A stretch of 64,000 nucleotides of DNA, from contig NZ_SWAR01000008.1 of assembly GCF_006386545.1 (NCBI RefSeq), positions 103,518-167,517 on the forward strand, read 5' to 3'. The notes under the pieces were generated by a model, which saw only the letters and a program-made list of their open reading frames with translations, ran no database searches and had not been told where the DNA came from. Position numbers and translations under genes: made by a program. Position 1 is the first letter of the stretch. Each line of letters starts with the position of its first letter. Below are positions 36,911 to 48,901 of this stretch, piece by piece. This DNA comes from Methylibium rhizosphaerae. Lineage in GTDB: Bacteria > Pseudomonadota > Gammaproteobacteria > Burkholderiales > Burkholderiaceae_C.

Positions 36911-36984
36911 TCCACCCCCGCAGCGCCTGCGGCGCTCCCCCTCGAGGGGGCGGCGCCACCGGCCCGGCAAAGCCGGATCCGCGG
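36911..36984. repeat. REP-like intergenic element, copy C
   Basis: Between ubiU and ubiV. It has a small palindrome GCAGCGCCTGCGGCGC, the perfect dyad CCCCCTCGAGGGGG (36937-36950) and the 14-base core AGCCGGATCCGCGG (36971-36984) shared with copy A. It interrupts an otherwise compact ubiUVT operon by about 100 bases. Confidence 0.7.
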
Positions 36985-37014
36985 CCCCTACCTTGCAATA
37001 CAGGCCGAACATCC

Positions 37015-37926
37015 ATGACTGTCCAACAACGCATGGCCCTGACCATCGGGCCGGTGCTCTACTACTGGCCGCGTGAGACGCTGCTGCACTTCTATGCCGA
37101 GGTGGCCGAGTCGCCTGCCGACACCGTGGTGCTGGGCGAGGTGGTGTGCTCGCGCCGGCACGATATGCAGCTGGCCGACTGGCTGTCTCTGGCCCGCGAC
37201 CTCGCCGGCGCCCGCAAGGAGGTGGTGCTGGCCACGCAGGCGCTGGTCGAGTCCGAGGCCGACCTGCGGCTGCTGCGCCGCATCGCGGGGCAGGGCGACT
37301 TCATCGTCGAAGCCGGTGACGCCTCGGCCCTCAACCTGCTGTCGCAGGTGGGTGCGAAGTACGTGCTCGGACCGCACATCAACGTGTACAGCCGTGCGGC
37401 GCTGGTCGAGCATGCGATGGCCGGTGCCATGCGCTGGGTCGCGCCGGTGGAGCTGCCGCTGCACGGCATCGGCCGCATGAACGCGCCGCGGCCGGTGCTG
37501 CCCACCGAGGTGTTCGGCTGGGGGCGCCTGCCGCTGGCGTTTTCAGCGCGCTGCTTCACCGCGCGGCACCACCGCCTGTCGAAGGACCAGTGCGGTTTCC
37601 GCTGCCGCGACGACGCCGATGGCCTGCTGCTGTCCACCACCGACGAGCAGCCCTTCCTCGTGATCAACGGCATCCAGACGCAGTCGGCTGCGCTGCAATG
37701 CCTGGTGGCCGAGGGCGATGCGCTGCGCGCGGCCGGCGTGTCGCGCCTGCGTCTGTCGCCGTCGTCGGCGCGCTTCGCCGAGGTGGTGCAGATCTTCGAC
37801 CAGGTGATGAACCATGGCGCCAGCGCCGACGCCGCGCTGGTGGCGCTCGACGCGATGAGCCTGCCTGGCGGCCTGTCCGACGGCTTTGCACGGGCCCGCC
37901 CCGGCCTCGAATGGAGCCGCGCATGA
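37015..37926 (+). CDS. ubiV: O2-independent ubiquinone hydroxylation protein UbiV
   Basis: Partner of UbiU, 303 residues, U32 family. The cluster cysteines are C45, C180, C193 and C197; the last three carry the same numbers as in E. coli UbiV (C39, C180, C193, C197). MALTIGPVLYYWPRETLLHFYAE is the family N-terminus (first part quoted). It is separated from ubiU by the REP-like copy C and overlaps ubiT by four bases. It would supply quinone for NarI when oxygen is absent. Confidence 0.93.
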   Translation: MTVQQRMALTIGPVLYYWPRETLLHFYAEVAESPADTVVLGEVVCSRRHDMQLADWLSLARDLAGARKEVVLATQALVESEADLRLLRRIAGQGDFIVEAGDASALNLLSQVGAKYVLGPHINVYSRAALVEHAMAGAMRWVAPVELPLHGIGRMNAPRPVLPTEVFGWGRLPLAFSARCFTARHHRLSKDQCGFRCRDDADGLLLSTTDEQPFLVINGIQTQSAALQCLVAEGDALRAAGVSRLRLSPSSARFAEVVQIFDQVMNHGASADAALVALDAMSLPGGLSDGFARARPGLEWSRA

Positions 37927-38345
37927 TCGACGCCGCCCTGATGCAGGGCCTTGCGCGGCGTGCACGCCCGCTCGTCTCGCGCCTGCCGATGCAGCCGCCG
38001 GCGCGGCTGCTGGCGCTGGCGCTCGACCACTGGCTGCTGCCCCGCCTGCCGGCCGATGCACATGCCGTGCTGGCATCGCGAACGGTGGAAGTGGCGGTCA
38101 CCGACCTCGGCCTGGTGCTGCGCCTGCAACTGCTGCCGACGCCGCGCGGCTTCGTGCCGGCCTCGAAGGCCGCCCCTGCAGCCCTGCGCATCGCCGCCGA
38201 CGGCCCGACCTACTGGCGCCTGCTGCGCGGGCAGGACGATGCCGACCGGCTCTTCTTCGAGCGTGCGCTGGTGATGGAAGGCGACACCGAGATGGGCCTG
38301 GTGCTGAAGAACACGCTCGACGCGATCGGGCCGTTGTGGGCTTGA
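37923..38345 (+). CDS. ubiT: SCP2-domain ubiquinone accessory protein UbiT
   Basis: 140 residues with an SCP2-like lipid-binding fold. Typical features are the N-terminal helix PARLLALALDHWLLPRLPAD and the C-terminal segment RLFFERALVMEGDTEMGLVLKN, in which R..F.r.L...GDTE.GL..KN is the UbiT/UbiJ family signature. UbiT is essential for anaerobic ubiquinone synthesis and binds prenyl-quinone intermediates. Translationally coupled to ubiV (ATGA). Confidence 0.9.
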   Translation: MIDAALMQGLARRARPLVSRLPMQPPARLLALALDHWLLPRLPADAHAVLASRTVEVAVTDLGLVLRLQLLPTPRGFVPASKAAPAALRIAADGPTYWRLLRGQDDADRLFFERALVMEGDTEMGLVLKNTLDAIGPLWA

Positions 38346-38488
38346 CTCGGCGGCCCTTTGGGAGGCGAGCGGGTGTCGTTGTTCGCGATGGGTTGCCGAA
38401 GACCTTCACCGCGTCTCCGCGGTGAATGAATTCTGGTTCCAGCGGGCGCACACAGCCACCTCCGTACAGCATGTTTGCGCTGGCGCCG

Positions 38489-38543
38489 GCATCACCTCAC
38501 CGTGATGCAGGTCAACCCTGTGGAGACACAGTGTCACTAACGT
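38489..38543 (+). promoter_or_regulatory. Promoter of nrdJ: hairpin, FNR-like box and -10
   Basis: GTGAT-GCAG-GTCAA (38502-38515) with -10 TAACGT (38538-38543) exactly at the class II distance. The box overlaps the right arm of a perfect inverted repeat, GCATCAC-N6-GTGATGC (38489-38508). A second dyad, GACAC-A-GTGTC (38525-38535), lies between box and -10. Two proteins may compete here. Confidence 0.58.
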
Positions 38544-38571
38544 CCCGCGGTCATTCAAAGCCGGAGGATCC

Positions 38572-41472
38572 ATGACCAACGCCACCACCGCCACCATTGC
38601 CACGCTGCCCGTCCAGCCCATCACCGAGGAGGTGCTGCTGGAGAAATACGCCAAGGGCGACGAGCGCAGCGCGGCCGAGGTGCGTGCCCGGGTGGCGCGT
38701 GCACTGGCGCAGGCCGAGGCGCCCGAGCAGCGTGCGCGATGGGAGGCGGAGTTCGACCACGCGCTGGAGGCGGGCTTCGTGCCGGCCGGCCGCATCAACT
38801 CCGCGGCGGGCACCGAGCTCGAGGCCACGCTCATCAACTGCTTCGTGCAGCCGGTGGGCGACTCCATCGCCCACATGGACGAGGACCACCCCGGCATCTA
38901 CACGGCGCTCACCGAAGCCGCAGAGACCATGCGCCGCGGCGGCGGCGTGGGCTACGACTTCTCGCGCATCCGTCCGCGCGGCGCGGCGGTGGGCAGCACC
39001 CACAGCAATGCGTCCGGGCCGGTGTCGTACATGCGGGTGTTCGACCGTTCCTGCGAGACGGTCGAATCCGCCGGCGCGCGCCGCGGCGCGCAGATGGGTG
39101 TGCTGCGCTGCGACCACCCGGACGTGGAGGAATTCATCCATGCCAAGGACAGCGGCGACCTGCGCAACTTCAACATCTCGGTGGGCGTGACCGACGCCTT
39201 CATGGAGGCGGTGCGCGACGGCGGCGACGTGGAGCTGGTGCACCGCTCCGAGCCGGGCGCGCGGCAGAAGTCCGAAGGCGCCCACCAGCGTGCCGACGGC
39301 CTGTGGGTGTACCGCCGGCTGCCGGCACGCGAGCTGTGGGACCAGATCATGCGGTCGACCTACGACCACGCCGAACCCGGCGTGCTGTTCCTCGACCGCA
39401 TCAACCGCGACAACAACCTGTCGTACTGCGAAACCATCGCCGCCACCAACCCCTGCGGCGAACAGCCGCTGCCGGCCTACGGCTGCTGCTGCCTGGGATC
39501 GGTGGACCTCACCCGCTTCGTGCGCCACCCGTTCGAGGCCGACGCAGGCTTCGACGAAACAGGCTTCACCGCACTGGTGCGCACCGGCGTGCGCATGCTC
39601 GACAACGTGCTCGACATCACCTACTGGCCGCTTGCCGCGCAGCAGCACGAGGCGCGCAACAAGCGCCGCATCGGCCTGGGCTTCACCGGCCTGGGCGACG
39701 CGCTGGTGATGCTCAACCTTCGCTACGACCGGCCCGAGGCGCGCGCCATGGCCCAGCGCATCGCCACGCTCATGCGCGACGCCGCCTACGGCGCGTCGGT
39801 GGACCTCGCCGTCGAGCGCGGCGCCTTCCCGCTGTTCAATGCCGACCTGTACGGCAGCCGCGGCACCTTCGCATCCCGCCTGCCGGCCGAGCTGAAGGAA
39901 CGCATCCGCAAGCACGGCATCCGCAACTCGCACCTGCTGTCCATCGCGCCCACCGGCACCATCAGCCTGGCCTTCGCCGACAACGCGAGCAACGGCATCG
40001 AGCCGGCGTTTTCATGGAGCTACAAGCGCAAGAAGCGCATGCCCGACGGCACCTTCAAGGAATACGCCGTCGAAGACCATGCATGGCGCCTGTACCGCCA
40101 CCTGAAGGGCACCGACGCGTCGCTGACCGATGCCTTCGTCACCGCGCTCGAGATGAGCGCGCAGGCGCACCAGGAGATGGTGGCCGCGGTGGCGCCCAGC
40201 ATCGACACCGCGATCTCCAAGACGGTGAACGTTCCGGAGGACTACCCCTACGAGCGCTTCCAGGACCTGTACATGCGCGCCTGGGAATCGGGCCTCAAGG
40301 GCCTGGCGACCTACCGGCCCAACTCGGTGCTGGGCTCGGTGCTCAGCGTGGAGCCGGCCGCCGCGCAGCCGCAGGCCCGGCAGCCGGCGGCCGCGATGAC
40401 CCATCCCGACCAGCGGCTGGCGCTGGAACGGCTGCCGCAGCCGGTGCTGGCATCGCTGCGCTGGCCGGGCCGCCCCGACCTGCCGGCCGGCAACATGGCG
40501 TGGAGCTACATGGTCCGCCACCCGGACGCCAAGTTCTCGCTGTTCGTGGGCGAGCTGCCGGCGGAGGAGGGCGGCCCGCGCGGCAGGCCGCTGCCTTTCG
40601 AGGTGTGGGTCAACGGTGCCGAGCAGCCGCGCGGGCTGGGCGCACTGGCCAAGACGCTGTCGATGGACCTGCGCGCCAAGGACGCCGCCTGGGTGCGCCT
40701 GAAGCTCGACGCCTTGGCCACCGTGCAGGAGGAGCGCGCCTTCGAGATGCCTTTCCCGCCGCATGGCGAAAGGCGCCTGTTCCCCGGCGTGGTGGCCGCC
40801 ACCGCGGCCGTGGTGCGCTGGCGCTGCGAGCAGCTGGGCCTGTGGGACGGCAGCGAAGGCGCGCCGACGCCCGTGCTGGATGCGATGTTCAGCCGCACCG
40901 AGCCGCACACCGGCCCCTCCGGCACGCTCGCCTGGGCGGTGGACATCGAGAACCACAGCACCGGCGAGGACTTCACCCTCACGCTGAAGGAGGTGCTGCT
41001 GCCCGGCCCCGACGGCACCTCGCGCACGCGGCCCTGCGCGATCGGCTTCTCGGGCAACTACCCGCGCGCCCTCGACGGGCTGGCGCGTGTGCTGTCGCTC
41101 GACATGCGCGTCATCGACCCGGCCTGGATCGGCATGAAGCTGCGCAAGCTGGTGAACTATGCCGAGCCGCTGGGCCATTTCATGGCCTTCGTGCCCGGGC
41201 TGCCCGCGCACGAGCGGCGCCAGCAGACCTGGCCGTCCACCGTGGCCTACATGGCCCGGCTCATCATCCACCGCTACGCGATGCTGGGCGTGCTCGACGA
41301 GGACGGCTACCCGCTGCAGGAGATGGGCATCCTGGCCGTGCCGGAAGGCTCGACCCCGGCCGCATCGCCCATCGCCGGGGCGAGGTGCCCCGAGTGCGGC
41401 AATGCCACGCTGATCCACAAGGACGGGTGCAACTTCTGCACCGCCTGCGGCCACCTGGGGGCCTGCGGCTGA
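38572..41472 (+). CDS. nrdJ: Adenosylcobalamin-dependent (class II) ribonucleotide reductase
   Basis: 966 residues. Class II enzymes make deoxynucleotides with vitamin B12 and need no oxygen. Motifs: [11 protein letters not shown] (first redox cysteine), [38 protein letters not shown] with the radical cysteine region, and [20 protein letters not shown]. Residues about 620-930 contain two similar domains ([20 protein letters not shown] and [20 protein letters not shown]) of the TSCPD type, then a zinc-like tail with CPECG and [15 protein letters not shown] precedes the ATG. It would sustain DNA synthesis under the conditions that induce nar and ubiUVT. Confidence 0.93.
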   Translation: MTNATTATIATLPVQPITEEVLLEKYAKGDERSAAEVRARVARALAQAEAPEQRARWEAEFDHALEAGFVPAGRINSAAGTELEATLINCFVQPVGDSIAHMDEDHPGIYTALTEAAETMRRGGGVGYDFSRIRPRGAAVGSTHSNASGPVSYMRVFDRSCETVESAGARRGAQMGVLRCDHPDVEEFIHAKDSGDLRNFNISVGVTDAFMEAVRDGGDVELVHRSEPGARQKSEGAHQRADGLWVYRRLPARELWDQIMRSTYDHAEPGVLFLDRINRDNNLSYCETIAATNPCGEQPLPAYGCCCLGSVDLTRFVRHPFEADAGFDETGFTALVRTGVRMLDNVLDITYWPLAAQQHEARNKRRIGLGFTGLGDALVMLNLRYDRPEARAMAQRIATLMRDAAYGASVDLAVERGAFPLFNADLYGSRGTFASRLPAELKERIRKHGIRNSHLLSIAPTGTISLAFADNASNGIEPAFSWSYKRKKRMPDGTFKEYAVEDHAWRLYRHLKGTDASLTDAFVTALEMSAQAHQEMVAAVAPSIDTAISKTVNVPEDYPYERFQDLYMRAWESGLKGLATYRPNSVLGSVLSVEPAAAQPQARQPAAAMTHPDQRLALERLPQPVLASLRWPGRPDLPAGNMAWSYMVRHPDAKFSLFVGELPAEEGGPRGRPLPFEVWVNGAEQPRGLGALAKTLSMDLRAKDAAWVRLKLDALATVQEERAFEMPFPPHGERRLFPGVVAATAAVVRWRCEQLGLWDGSEGAPTPVLDAMFSRTEPHTGPSGTLAWAVDIENHSTGEDFTLTLKEVLLPGPDGTSRTRPCAIGFSGNYPRALDGLARVLSLDMRVIDPAWIGMKLRKLVNYAEPLGHFMAFVPGLPAHERRQQTWPSTVAYMARLIIHRYAMLGVLDEDGYPLQEMGILAVPEGSTPAASPIAGARCPECGNATLIHKDGCNFCTACGHLGACG

Positions 41473-41564
41473 GCCGACTGACCGGCCTGCGGGGGGGCAC
41501 ATTCATCGCGCAGCGAAGAGGGCGGCGTAGCCATGCCTATCCACGCGCGCTTCGTCTCGACAGA

Positions 41565-42413
41565 TCACAGCCGCAGGCGATCGAGCAACGCGCGCACCTG
41601 TTGATAGGCGTCGAGCCGCAACTGCTCGGGGGTCATGCCTGCGAAGGGTTCGCCCGCGGCGAGGAAGTCGCGCACCGTGGTGGGACCGAAGTCATCCTCC
41701 GAACGGAACTTGCTCGCAATGTGCCTGAAACCGTTCATTGCGACAGTGTCGTCCAGGAGGCTCGCACACTCGGCGGCCAGCGCGTCCATGCCGGCCTCGT
41801 AGCCGCGCACGGAGAAGTAGATGTCGTAGGCATCCTTCTGCTTGCTCCGGCCGACGAGTGCGTAGCCCTTCATGACCAGAAGCGCTGGGATGCTTGCCAC
41901 CCGCAAGGCCACCGAGTTGCGCCGGCCATCGGGCATCGTGCCGTCGATGGTGTGCGGGACGAACGACCTCATGGCCACGGCCGCGCCATCGGCCTTCTGT
42001 ACCGCAAAGTCCGCTAGAAGCGGTGGCTTGTTGCGCTTGAACTTGGCCTCTCGAGGCATCAGCAGGTCGACCAGGACGGCCACTGGCGCGTGGCCCCGAA
42101 CCTCCACGACGCGGCGCAACTGGAACCACTTCATCTGGTCCTGGTTGCGCTCGTAGCCGGCGTCCATGAGGGCTTCGACCAAGGTCTTGTAATCGCCGTC
42201 GCCGAGCGCCTCTGCGTCAAGGCTGAGGTCGATGTCGAGCGTTCCGAGATGGGCCGGGTCGGATTGCGGAAGCAGCAGCCATGGGACCGATCCGCCGATG
42301 ACGACGAACCGGTCCTTGAAGGCGCCAAGGACCTGCCCGATCTCGAGCAGGACCGACAGCACCGCGTTGGCGGTGACTTCGTCGTACTCGGCCGCAGAGG
42401 CTCCTTCCATCAC
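41565..42413 (-). CDS. AbiEii-like nucleotidyltransferase (putative toxin)
   Basis: 282 residues of the AbiEii/AbiGii nucleotidyltransferase group. Motif I is GGSVPWLLLP followed by LDIDLSLD (the DxD metal pair), a third acidic residue lies in AVLVDLLMP, and the C-terminal KQKDAYDIYFSVRG segment is typical of AbiEii. In type IV toxin-antitoxin systems such proteins stop growth, often by adding nucleotides to RNA, and abort phage infection. Its start overlaps the partner's stop by four bases. Codon use is visibly less GC-biased than in flanking genes, suggesting acquisition. Confidence 0.78.
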   Translation of the reverse strand: MMEGASAAEYDEVTANAVLSVLLEIGQVLGAFKDRFVVIGGSVPWLLLPQSDPAHLGTLDIDLSLDAEALGDGDYKTLVEALMDAGYERNQDQMKWFQLRRVVEVRGHAPVAVLVDLLMPREAKFKRNKPPLLADFAVQKADGAAVAMRSFVPHTIDGTMPDGRRNSVALRVASIPALLVMKGYALVGRSKQKDAYDIYFSVRGYEAGMDALAAECASLLDDTVAMNGFRHIASKFRSEDDFGPTTVRDFLAAGEPFAGMTPEQLRLDAYQQVRALLDRLRL

Positions 42414-43516
42414 ACGGCTCCGCTCAACATGGGTTTGATCTTCTCGGCCCTCCAGTGCTCGGCCGCTTCGCGGCCGCGCTCACCGGTGGTCAACAGGTCC
42501 AGGTAGGTCTGGATCGGTCCGGTGCCCTGCAACGGCGGACGCAGCGGCATGGTTTCCATCCACAGACCGTCGTCGCTGGGACGGTAGATGGTGACGTTCT
42601 CACCCTTGTCGGCCGGGGCGATATCGAGATGACGCTTGAGCAGGCGGATGCCGACATCGCTGGCATAGAAGAACTCTCCGGCGATCCGAGCATACGGAGC
42701 GGCCCGCCGGGCAACGGAGTGAGAGGCGAGCAGCACGCGCGAGTCGCCGTTGAGGGCGGGATCCAAGAACACCGCCTCCATCGCCGCCTCGAGAGACTTC
42801 CCGTGCCTCAGCGTGTAGCCTCGCAATGCGACGCTGGGAGGATGCAGGCCGTCGTCGCGCCAGGCATCGAGCAGGGCGTCGGGCTGTGTGAGTCTCAGTC
42901 CTTCGCCCGCCTCTGCAGTGGCCCACTCTCGATCGATCAGTGCCCGGCGGACGTTGCTCACCTGGCCGAGGCTGACTTGGGCCTTGTCTGCCAGGTCAGC
43001 CACTTTCCAAGGAACGTGGGGCTGATGCAGCAGCACCTTCAGGATGCGCGCCGACTTCGGGAAGAAGAGCGATCGCTGCTCTCGCTTGGTCGCGAACGGA
43101 TCACGGTCCGCCTTGTGGACTTCGAGGTGCAGCCTGGGAAACAGCACGCGCGCGTTCCCGGCGAGGTCGAGCCAGCCGATGTTGGTCTGGGCCAGCAACT
43201 CTCTGACGGCCGGCGAAATGAAGGGCGCAACGAACAGGCCTCGGGTCAACTCATGGGCCCGGAAGATGGCCTGGCCCAACTTCAGGATCGCACCCCGGGC
43301 ATGACGCGGCTGTCCCGAAGACTTGCATTCGACGATCAGCCGGTGAGGTTCGCCCGCGACCTTGAAGCTGATATCGCCGTCCAGTTCGGTATCGCTGCCA
43401 TCGCGATCGGCGACCGATGCCTCGACCAGCACGTCGGTCACCAGAGGCGACCGCTCCAGGAGGGCCACCAACAGGGTGGGCCATGCATCCTCAACCTCGG
43501 TGGGAGGGTATTTCAT
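42410..43516 (-). CDS. AbiEi-like antitoxin/regulator with PD-(D/E)XK-like N-terminal domain
   Basis: 368 residues. The N-terminal region (about 45-85) has ELDGDISFKV followed by RLIVECKSSG, matching the D...ExK core of PD-(D/E)XK nucleases. A winged helix follows at about 150-215 (ARILKVLLHQPHVPWKVADLADKAQVSLGQVSNV; the first and last parts fit a MarR/AbiEi-type wHTH). The C-terminal third (about 225-368) resembles the AbiEi C-terminal domain. The gene is first in a two-gene operon with the nucleotidyltransferase and has an inverted-repeat operator upstream, as expected for an autoregulating antitoxin. A nuclease core is not part of classical AbiEi. Confidence 0.65.
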   Translation of the reverse strand: MKYPPTEVEDAWPTLLVALLERSPLVTDVLVEASVADRDGSDTELDGDISFKVAGEPHRLIVECKSSGQPRHARGAILKLGQAIFRAHELTRGLFVAPFISPAVRELLAQTNIGWLDLAGNARVLFPRLHLEVHKADRDPFATKREQRSLFFPKSARILKVLLHQPHVPWKVADLADKAQVSLGQVSNVRRALIDREWATAEAGEGLRLTQPDALLDAWRDDGLHPPSVALRGYTLRHGKSLEAAMEAVFLDPALNGDSRVLLASHSVARRAAPYARIAGEFFYASDVGIRLLKRHLDIAPADKGENVTIYRPSDDGLWMETMPLRPPLQGTGPIQTYLDLLTTGERGREAAEHWRAEKIKPMLSGAV

Positions 43517-43526
43517 CGGAGCCTAG

Positions 43527-43566
43527 TTTTTCAGCGTCCGGTGAATATACCAGTTCGGCTGAAAAA
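43527..43566 (-). promoter_or_regulatory. Operator/promoter of the AbiE-like pair
   Basis: Perfect 9-base inverted repeat TTTTTCAGC (43527-43535) and GCTGAAAAA (43558-43566), 22 bases apart, enclosing the minus-strand -10 TATATT (43549-43544). A third TTTCAGC is at 43594-43600. Occupancy would block the promoter. The -35 is weak. Confidence 0.65.
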
Positions 43567-43646
43567 ATCTCCGACTTCCACCCGGGTTGCATGTTTCAGC
43601 GTAGGCTGCAAATCACGATGCAGCAATCGGCGGCCGGCTGGGGCTC

Positions 43647-44192
43647 TCAGACCACCAGCCAGCCGCGGAAGCCCCGCGCCGCGTAGTACGACTGCACGCC
43701 GTTGTGGTAGGTGAACACCCGGCCGTAGCGCCGGTCGCAGAACAGCGCGCCGCCCAGCGACCGGACTTCCTGCGGGGTGGCCACCCAGCTCGAGGTCTTG
43801 GCGTCGAAGTCGCCGAAGTTCTGCAGCTCGCGGTACTGCTCCTCGGTCAGCAGCTCGATGCCCATCTGCGCGGCCATCTCGACCGCGCTGTCGGCCGGCG
43901 CGTGTTCCTTGCGCGACTCGCGGGCTTCGCGGTCGTAGCACAGGCTCCTGCGGCCGGCCGGGCTTTCGGCCGAGCAGTCGCAGAAGGTGTAGCGGCCGGT
44001 GTCGCCGTCGCGGCTGATCACGTCGGGCTCGCCGCCCGAGGCTTCCATCGCCAGCAGCGACTCCAGCGCCTTCGCGTTGCCTTCCAGCCTGGCGCGCACG
44101 TCGGCCCAGGCGATGCCCTGGTGCCGGCGCATGTGCTTGCCGAAGCGTGCCTCCAGCGTCTGGAGGAGCTTGTCCCGTTCCTGTGTGTTCAT
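43647..44192 (-). CDS. DUF4256 family protein
   Basis: 181 residues of uncharacterised conserved family DUF4256. Recognised by FCDCSAESPAGRRSLCYDRE, by MAAQMGIELLTEEQYRELQ and by the C-terminal YYAARGFRGWL. Three cysteines in the first motif could bind metal, but no function is established. Start ATG 44192 is preceded by GGAAGGA on the minus strand. It stands alone between the toxin-antitoxin pair and a hemerythrin gene. Confidence 0.85.
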   Translation of the reverse strand: MNTQERDKLLQTLEARFGKHMRRHQGIAWADVRARLEGNAKALESLLAMEASGGEPDVISRDGDTGRYTFCDCSAESPAGRRSLCYDREARESRKEHAPADSAVEMAAQMGIELLTEEQYRELQNFGDFDAKTSSWVATPQEVRSLGGALFCDRRYGRVFTYHNGVQSYYAARGFRGWLVV

Positions 44193-44253
44193 GTGTCCTT
44201 CCCCGTGGTGGATGCCCGCGCCGGGCGCGACAGCGCGCAAGTTTAGGCAACCC

Positions 44254-44295
44254 TTGCGCCAGCTCAAGGCCCCTGGCGATGCCGCCGGATAGGCT
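44254..44295 (+). promoter_or_regulatory. Weak FNR-type box and -10 for the hemerythrin gene
   Basis: TTGCG-CCAG-CTCAA (44254-44267) departs from consensus in both halves, but TAGGCT (44290-44295) is exactly at the class II distance and the start codon follows 26 bases later. Supported mainly by the conserved geometry. Confidence 0.4.
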
Positions 44296-44321
44296 GGCCC
44301 GGACCCTCCATTGCCTTGCCC

Positions 44322-44801
44322 ATGACCGCACTTGCCTGGACAGAAGACCTGCGCCTGAACCAGCCGCAGATGGACCGCACCCACGAGGAATTCGTCGACC
44401 TGCTGGCGCAGGCGCGCGCGTCGATCGAAGCGGGCGACCCGCTCCGGGCGCTGGCCGACTTCGAGCGCCTGCTCGACCACACGGTCGAGCATTTCGCGCA
44501 GGAAGACCGCTGGATGCTGGCCACCGGTTTCGCGCCCGAGAACTGCCACACGCGCCAGCATGCGACCGTGCTCACCGCGATGCGCGAGGGGGTGCGGCTC
44601 GCGCGCGAGGAGGCACGCTGGGAACCGCTGGGCGTGCTGGTGAACGAGCTGGCGCTGTGGTTTCCGCAGCATGCGCAGATGATGGACGCCGGCCTCGCGC
44701 AGCACATGGCCGCCGTGGGCTTCGAGCCGGCCACCGGAGCCGTGACCGGTGTGCTGCCGGCCCAGGCGATCACGCGCTGCGGCAGCGCCGGGTGCAGCTA
44801 G
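44322..44801 (+). CDS. Bacteriohemerythrin-like O2-binding protein
   Basis: 159 residues, cytoplasmic. The diiron ligands of the hemerythrin fold are recognisable: H in [10 protein letters not shown], the [10 protein letters not shown] pair with the acidic ligand, HTRQH, and [10 protein letters not shown]. Such proteins bind oxygen and may deliver it to oxidases or sense it. ATG 44322 was preferred over TTG 44316. A C-terminal extension after residue 140 contains two cysteines (RCGSAGCS). It is convergent with the binding-protein gene, which ends five bases away. Confidence 0.82.
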   Translation: MTALAWTEDLRLNQPQMDRTHEEFVDLLAQARASIEAGDPLRALADFERLLDHTVEHFAQEDRWMLATGFAPENCHTRQHATVLTAMREGVRLAREEARWEPLGVLVNELALWFPQHAQMMDAGLAQHMAAVGFEPATGAVTGVLPAQAITRCGSAGCS

Positions 44802-44805
44802 ACCC

Positions 44806-45537
44806 TTACCGGTAGCGCTTCACGATGGCCTGGTACGAGCCATCGGCCCGCATCTGCTCGATGGCGTGAGCGAGCTTCCTGGCGGTGTCTTTCGGGAAGT
44901 CATGAGACGCCGCCACCCAGGAGACCTTCACCGGGCCCAGGTTGGGGCCGTACTTCAGCTCGGCGGGGTCGAACCCGGCCTGCCGGTACACGCCGTGCGC
45001 CATGAGGTCAGTGGTGATCCAGGCGCCGATGCGCCCGAGCTTCAGCTTCCTGGCGTTCGTCGCGTCGTCGTTGGTCTCCTCGACGTATGCGAACCCTGCC
45101 TGCTCGGCTTCGTCCTTGAAGCTCGTGCCGCGAACGTAGCCGACGACCAGCGCCCGGGCTTCCTCGACGGAAGAAGGCGGAGGCGCCAGCGTCACCAGGA
45201 CAGTATGGAACTCGAGCACGGGCGCCACCCACTGGTAGTGCGCCTCCCGGCTGGCCGTGCGGGTGAAGGGAATGATCAGCACGTCGTTCCTGGTCTGGAC
45301 CTCCAGCTGCGCCCGCTGCCACGGCAGGAAGCTGAAGTCGAGGGGGACTTTCGCGCGCTGGCCCGCCTCGCGCAGCACTTCGAGCACGACGCCGCCGGGT
45401 TGCCCGCTCGCATGGGTGGTCAGCGGAGGGAACTCGGAGGCCACCACCTTCACGGGTGCCTCGGTTGCGCCGGCAGTCGAATGGAGCGACGCCAACAGCA
45501 CGAACATGCCAATGTCCAGGATCGTCAGGCTGCGCAT
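44806..45537 (-). CDS. Periplasmic solute-binding protein, family 3 type
   Basis: 243 residues with a short signal peptide (cleavage expected after about residue 24, STAGATEA). The mature start [21 protein letters not shown] matches the PBPb/SBP_bac_3 opening (first 20 shown in part), and the later [11 protein letters not shown] and [23 protein letters not shown] segments match the fold. It has no permease or ATPase neighbours. It lies divergently 84 bases from a BvgS-like hybrid kinase, suggesting that it senses a ligand for that kinase rather than serving import. Confidence 0.82.
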   Translation of the reverse strand: MRSLTILDIGMFVLLASLHSTAGATEAPVKVVASEFPPLTTHASGQPGGVVLEVLREAGQRAKVPLDFSFLPWQRAQLEVQTRNDVLIIPFTRTASREAHYQWVAPVLEFHTVLVTLAPPPSSVEEARALVVGYVRGTSFKDEAEQAGFAYVEETNDDATNARKLKLGRIGAWITTDLMAHGVYRQAGFDPAELKYGPNLGPVKVSWVAASHDFPKDTARKLAHAIEQMRADGSYQAIVKRYR

Positions 45538-45621
45538 ACGGGGACTCCGGTTGTGAGCACGTGTTGCATTTCCCAACCGGCGGACGTATACACCATTTCG
45601 GTCTCTGCAGGAGGAGCGGAC

Positions 45622-48780
<3,159 letters not shown>

Positions 48781-48793
48781 ACCCGTGTCGAGC

Positions 48794-48854
48794 TTCGCCA
48801 CCGGCCACCGTGCTTCGCATGCGGACTTGCCTGCACTGCGTGTTTCGATAGCCT
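48794..48854 (+). promoter_or_regulatory. hrpII/PIP box and -10 in front of the Fic gene
   Basis: TTCG (48794-48797) and TTCG (48814-48817) are separated by exactly 16 bases. TAGCCT (48849-48854, YANNNT) follows 31 bases later. This is the layout of HrpB/HrpX-controlled promoters of type III secretion genes in Ralstonia and Xanthomonas. Predicted start near 48861, 40 bases before the ATG. Confidence 0.6.
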
Positions 48855-48901
48855 GCGCGATCGACAGGCTGCGCGGGCCGCCCGCGTCGGTACTTCCTCC
48901 C

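Noticed and set aside
38346..38571. Possible cobalamin riboswitch before the B12-dependent reductase
   Set aside because: No B12-box-like sequence was found; the region holds short dyads and an FNR-like box instead.
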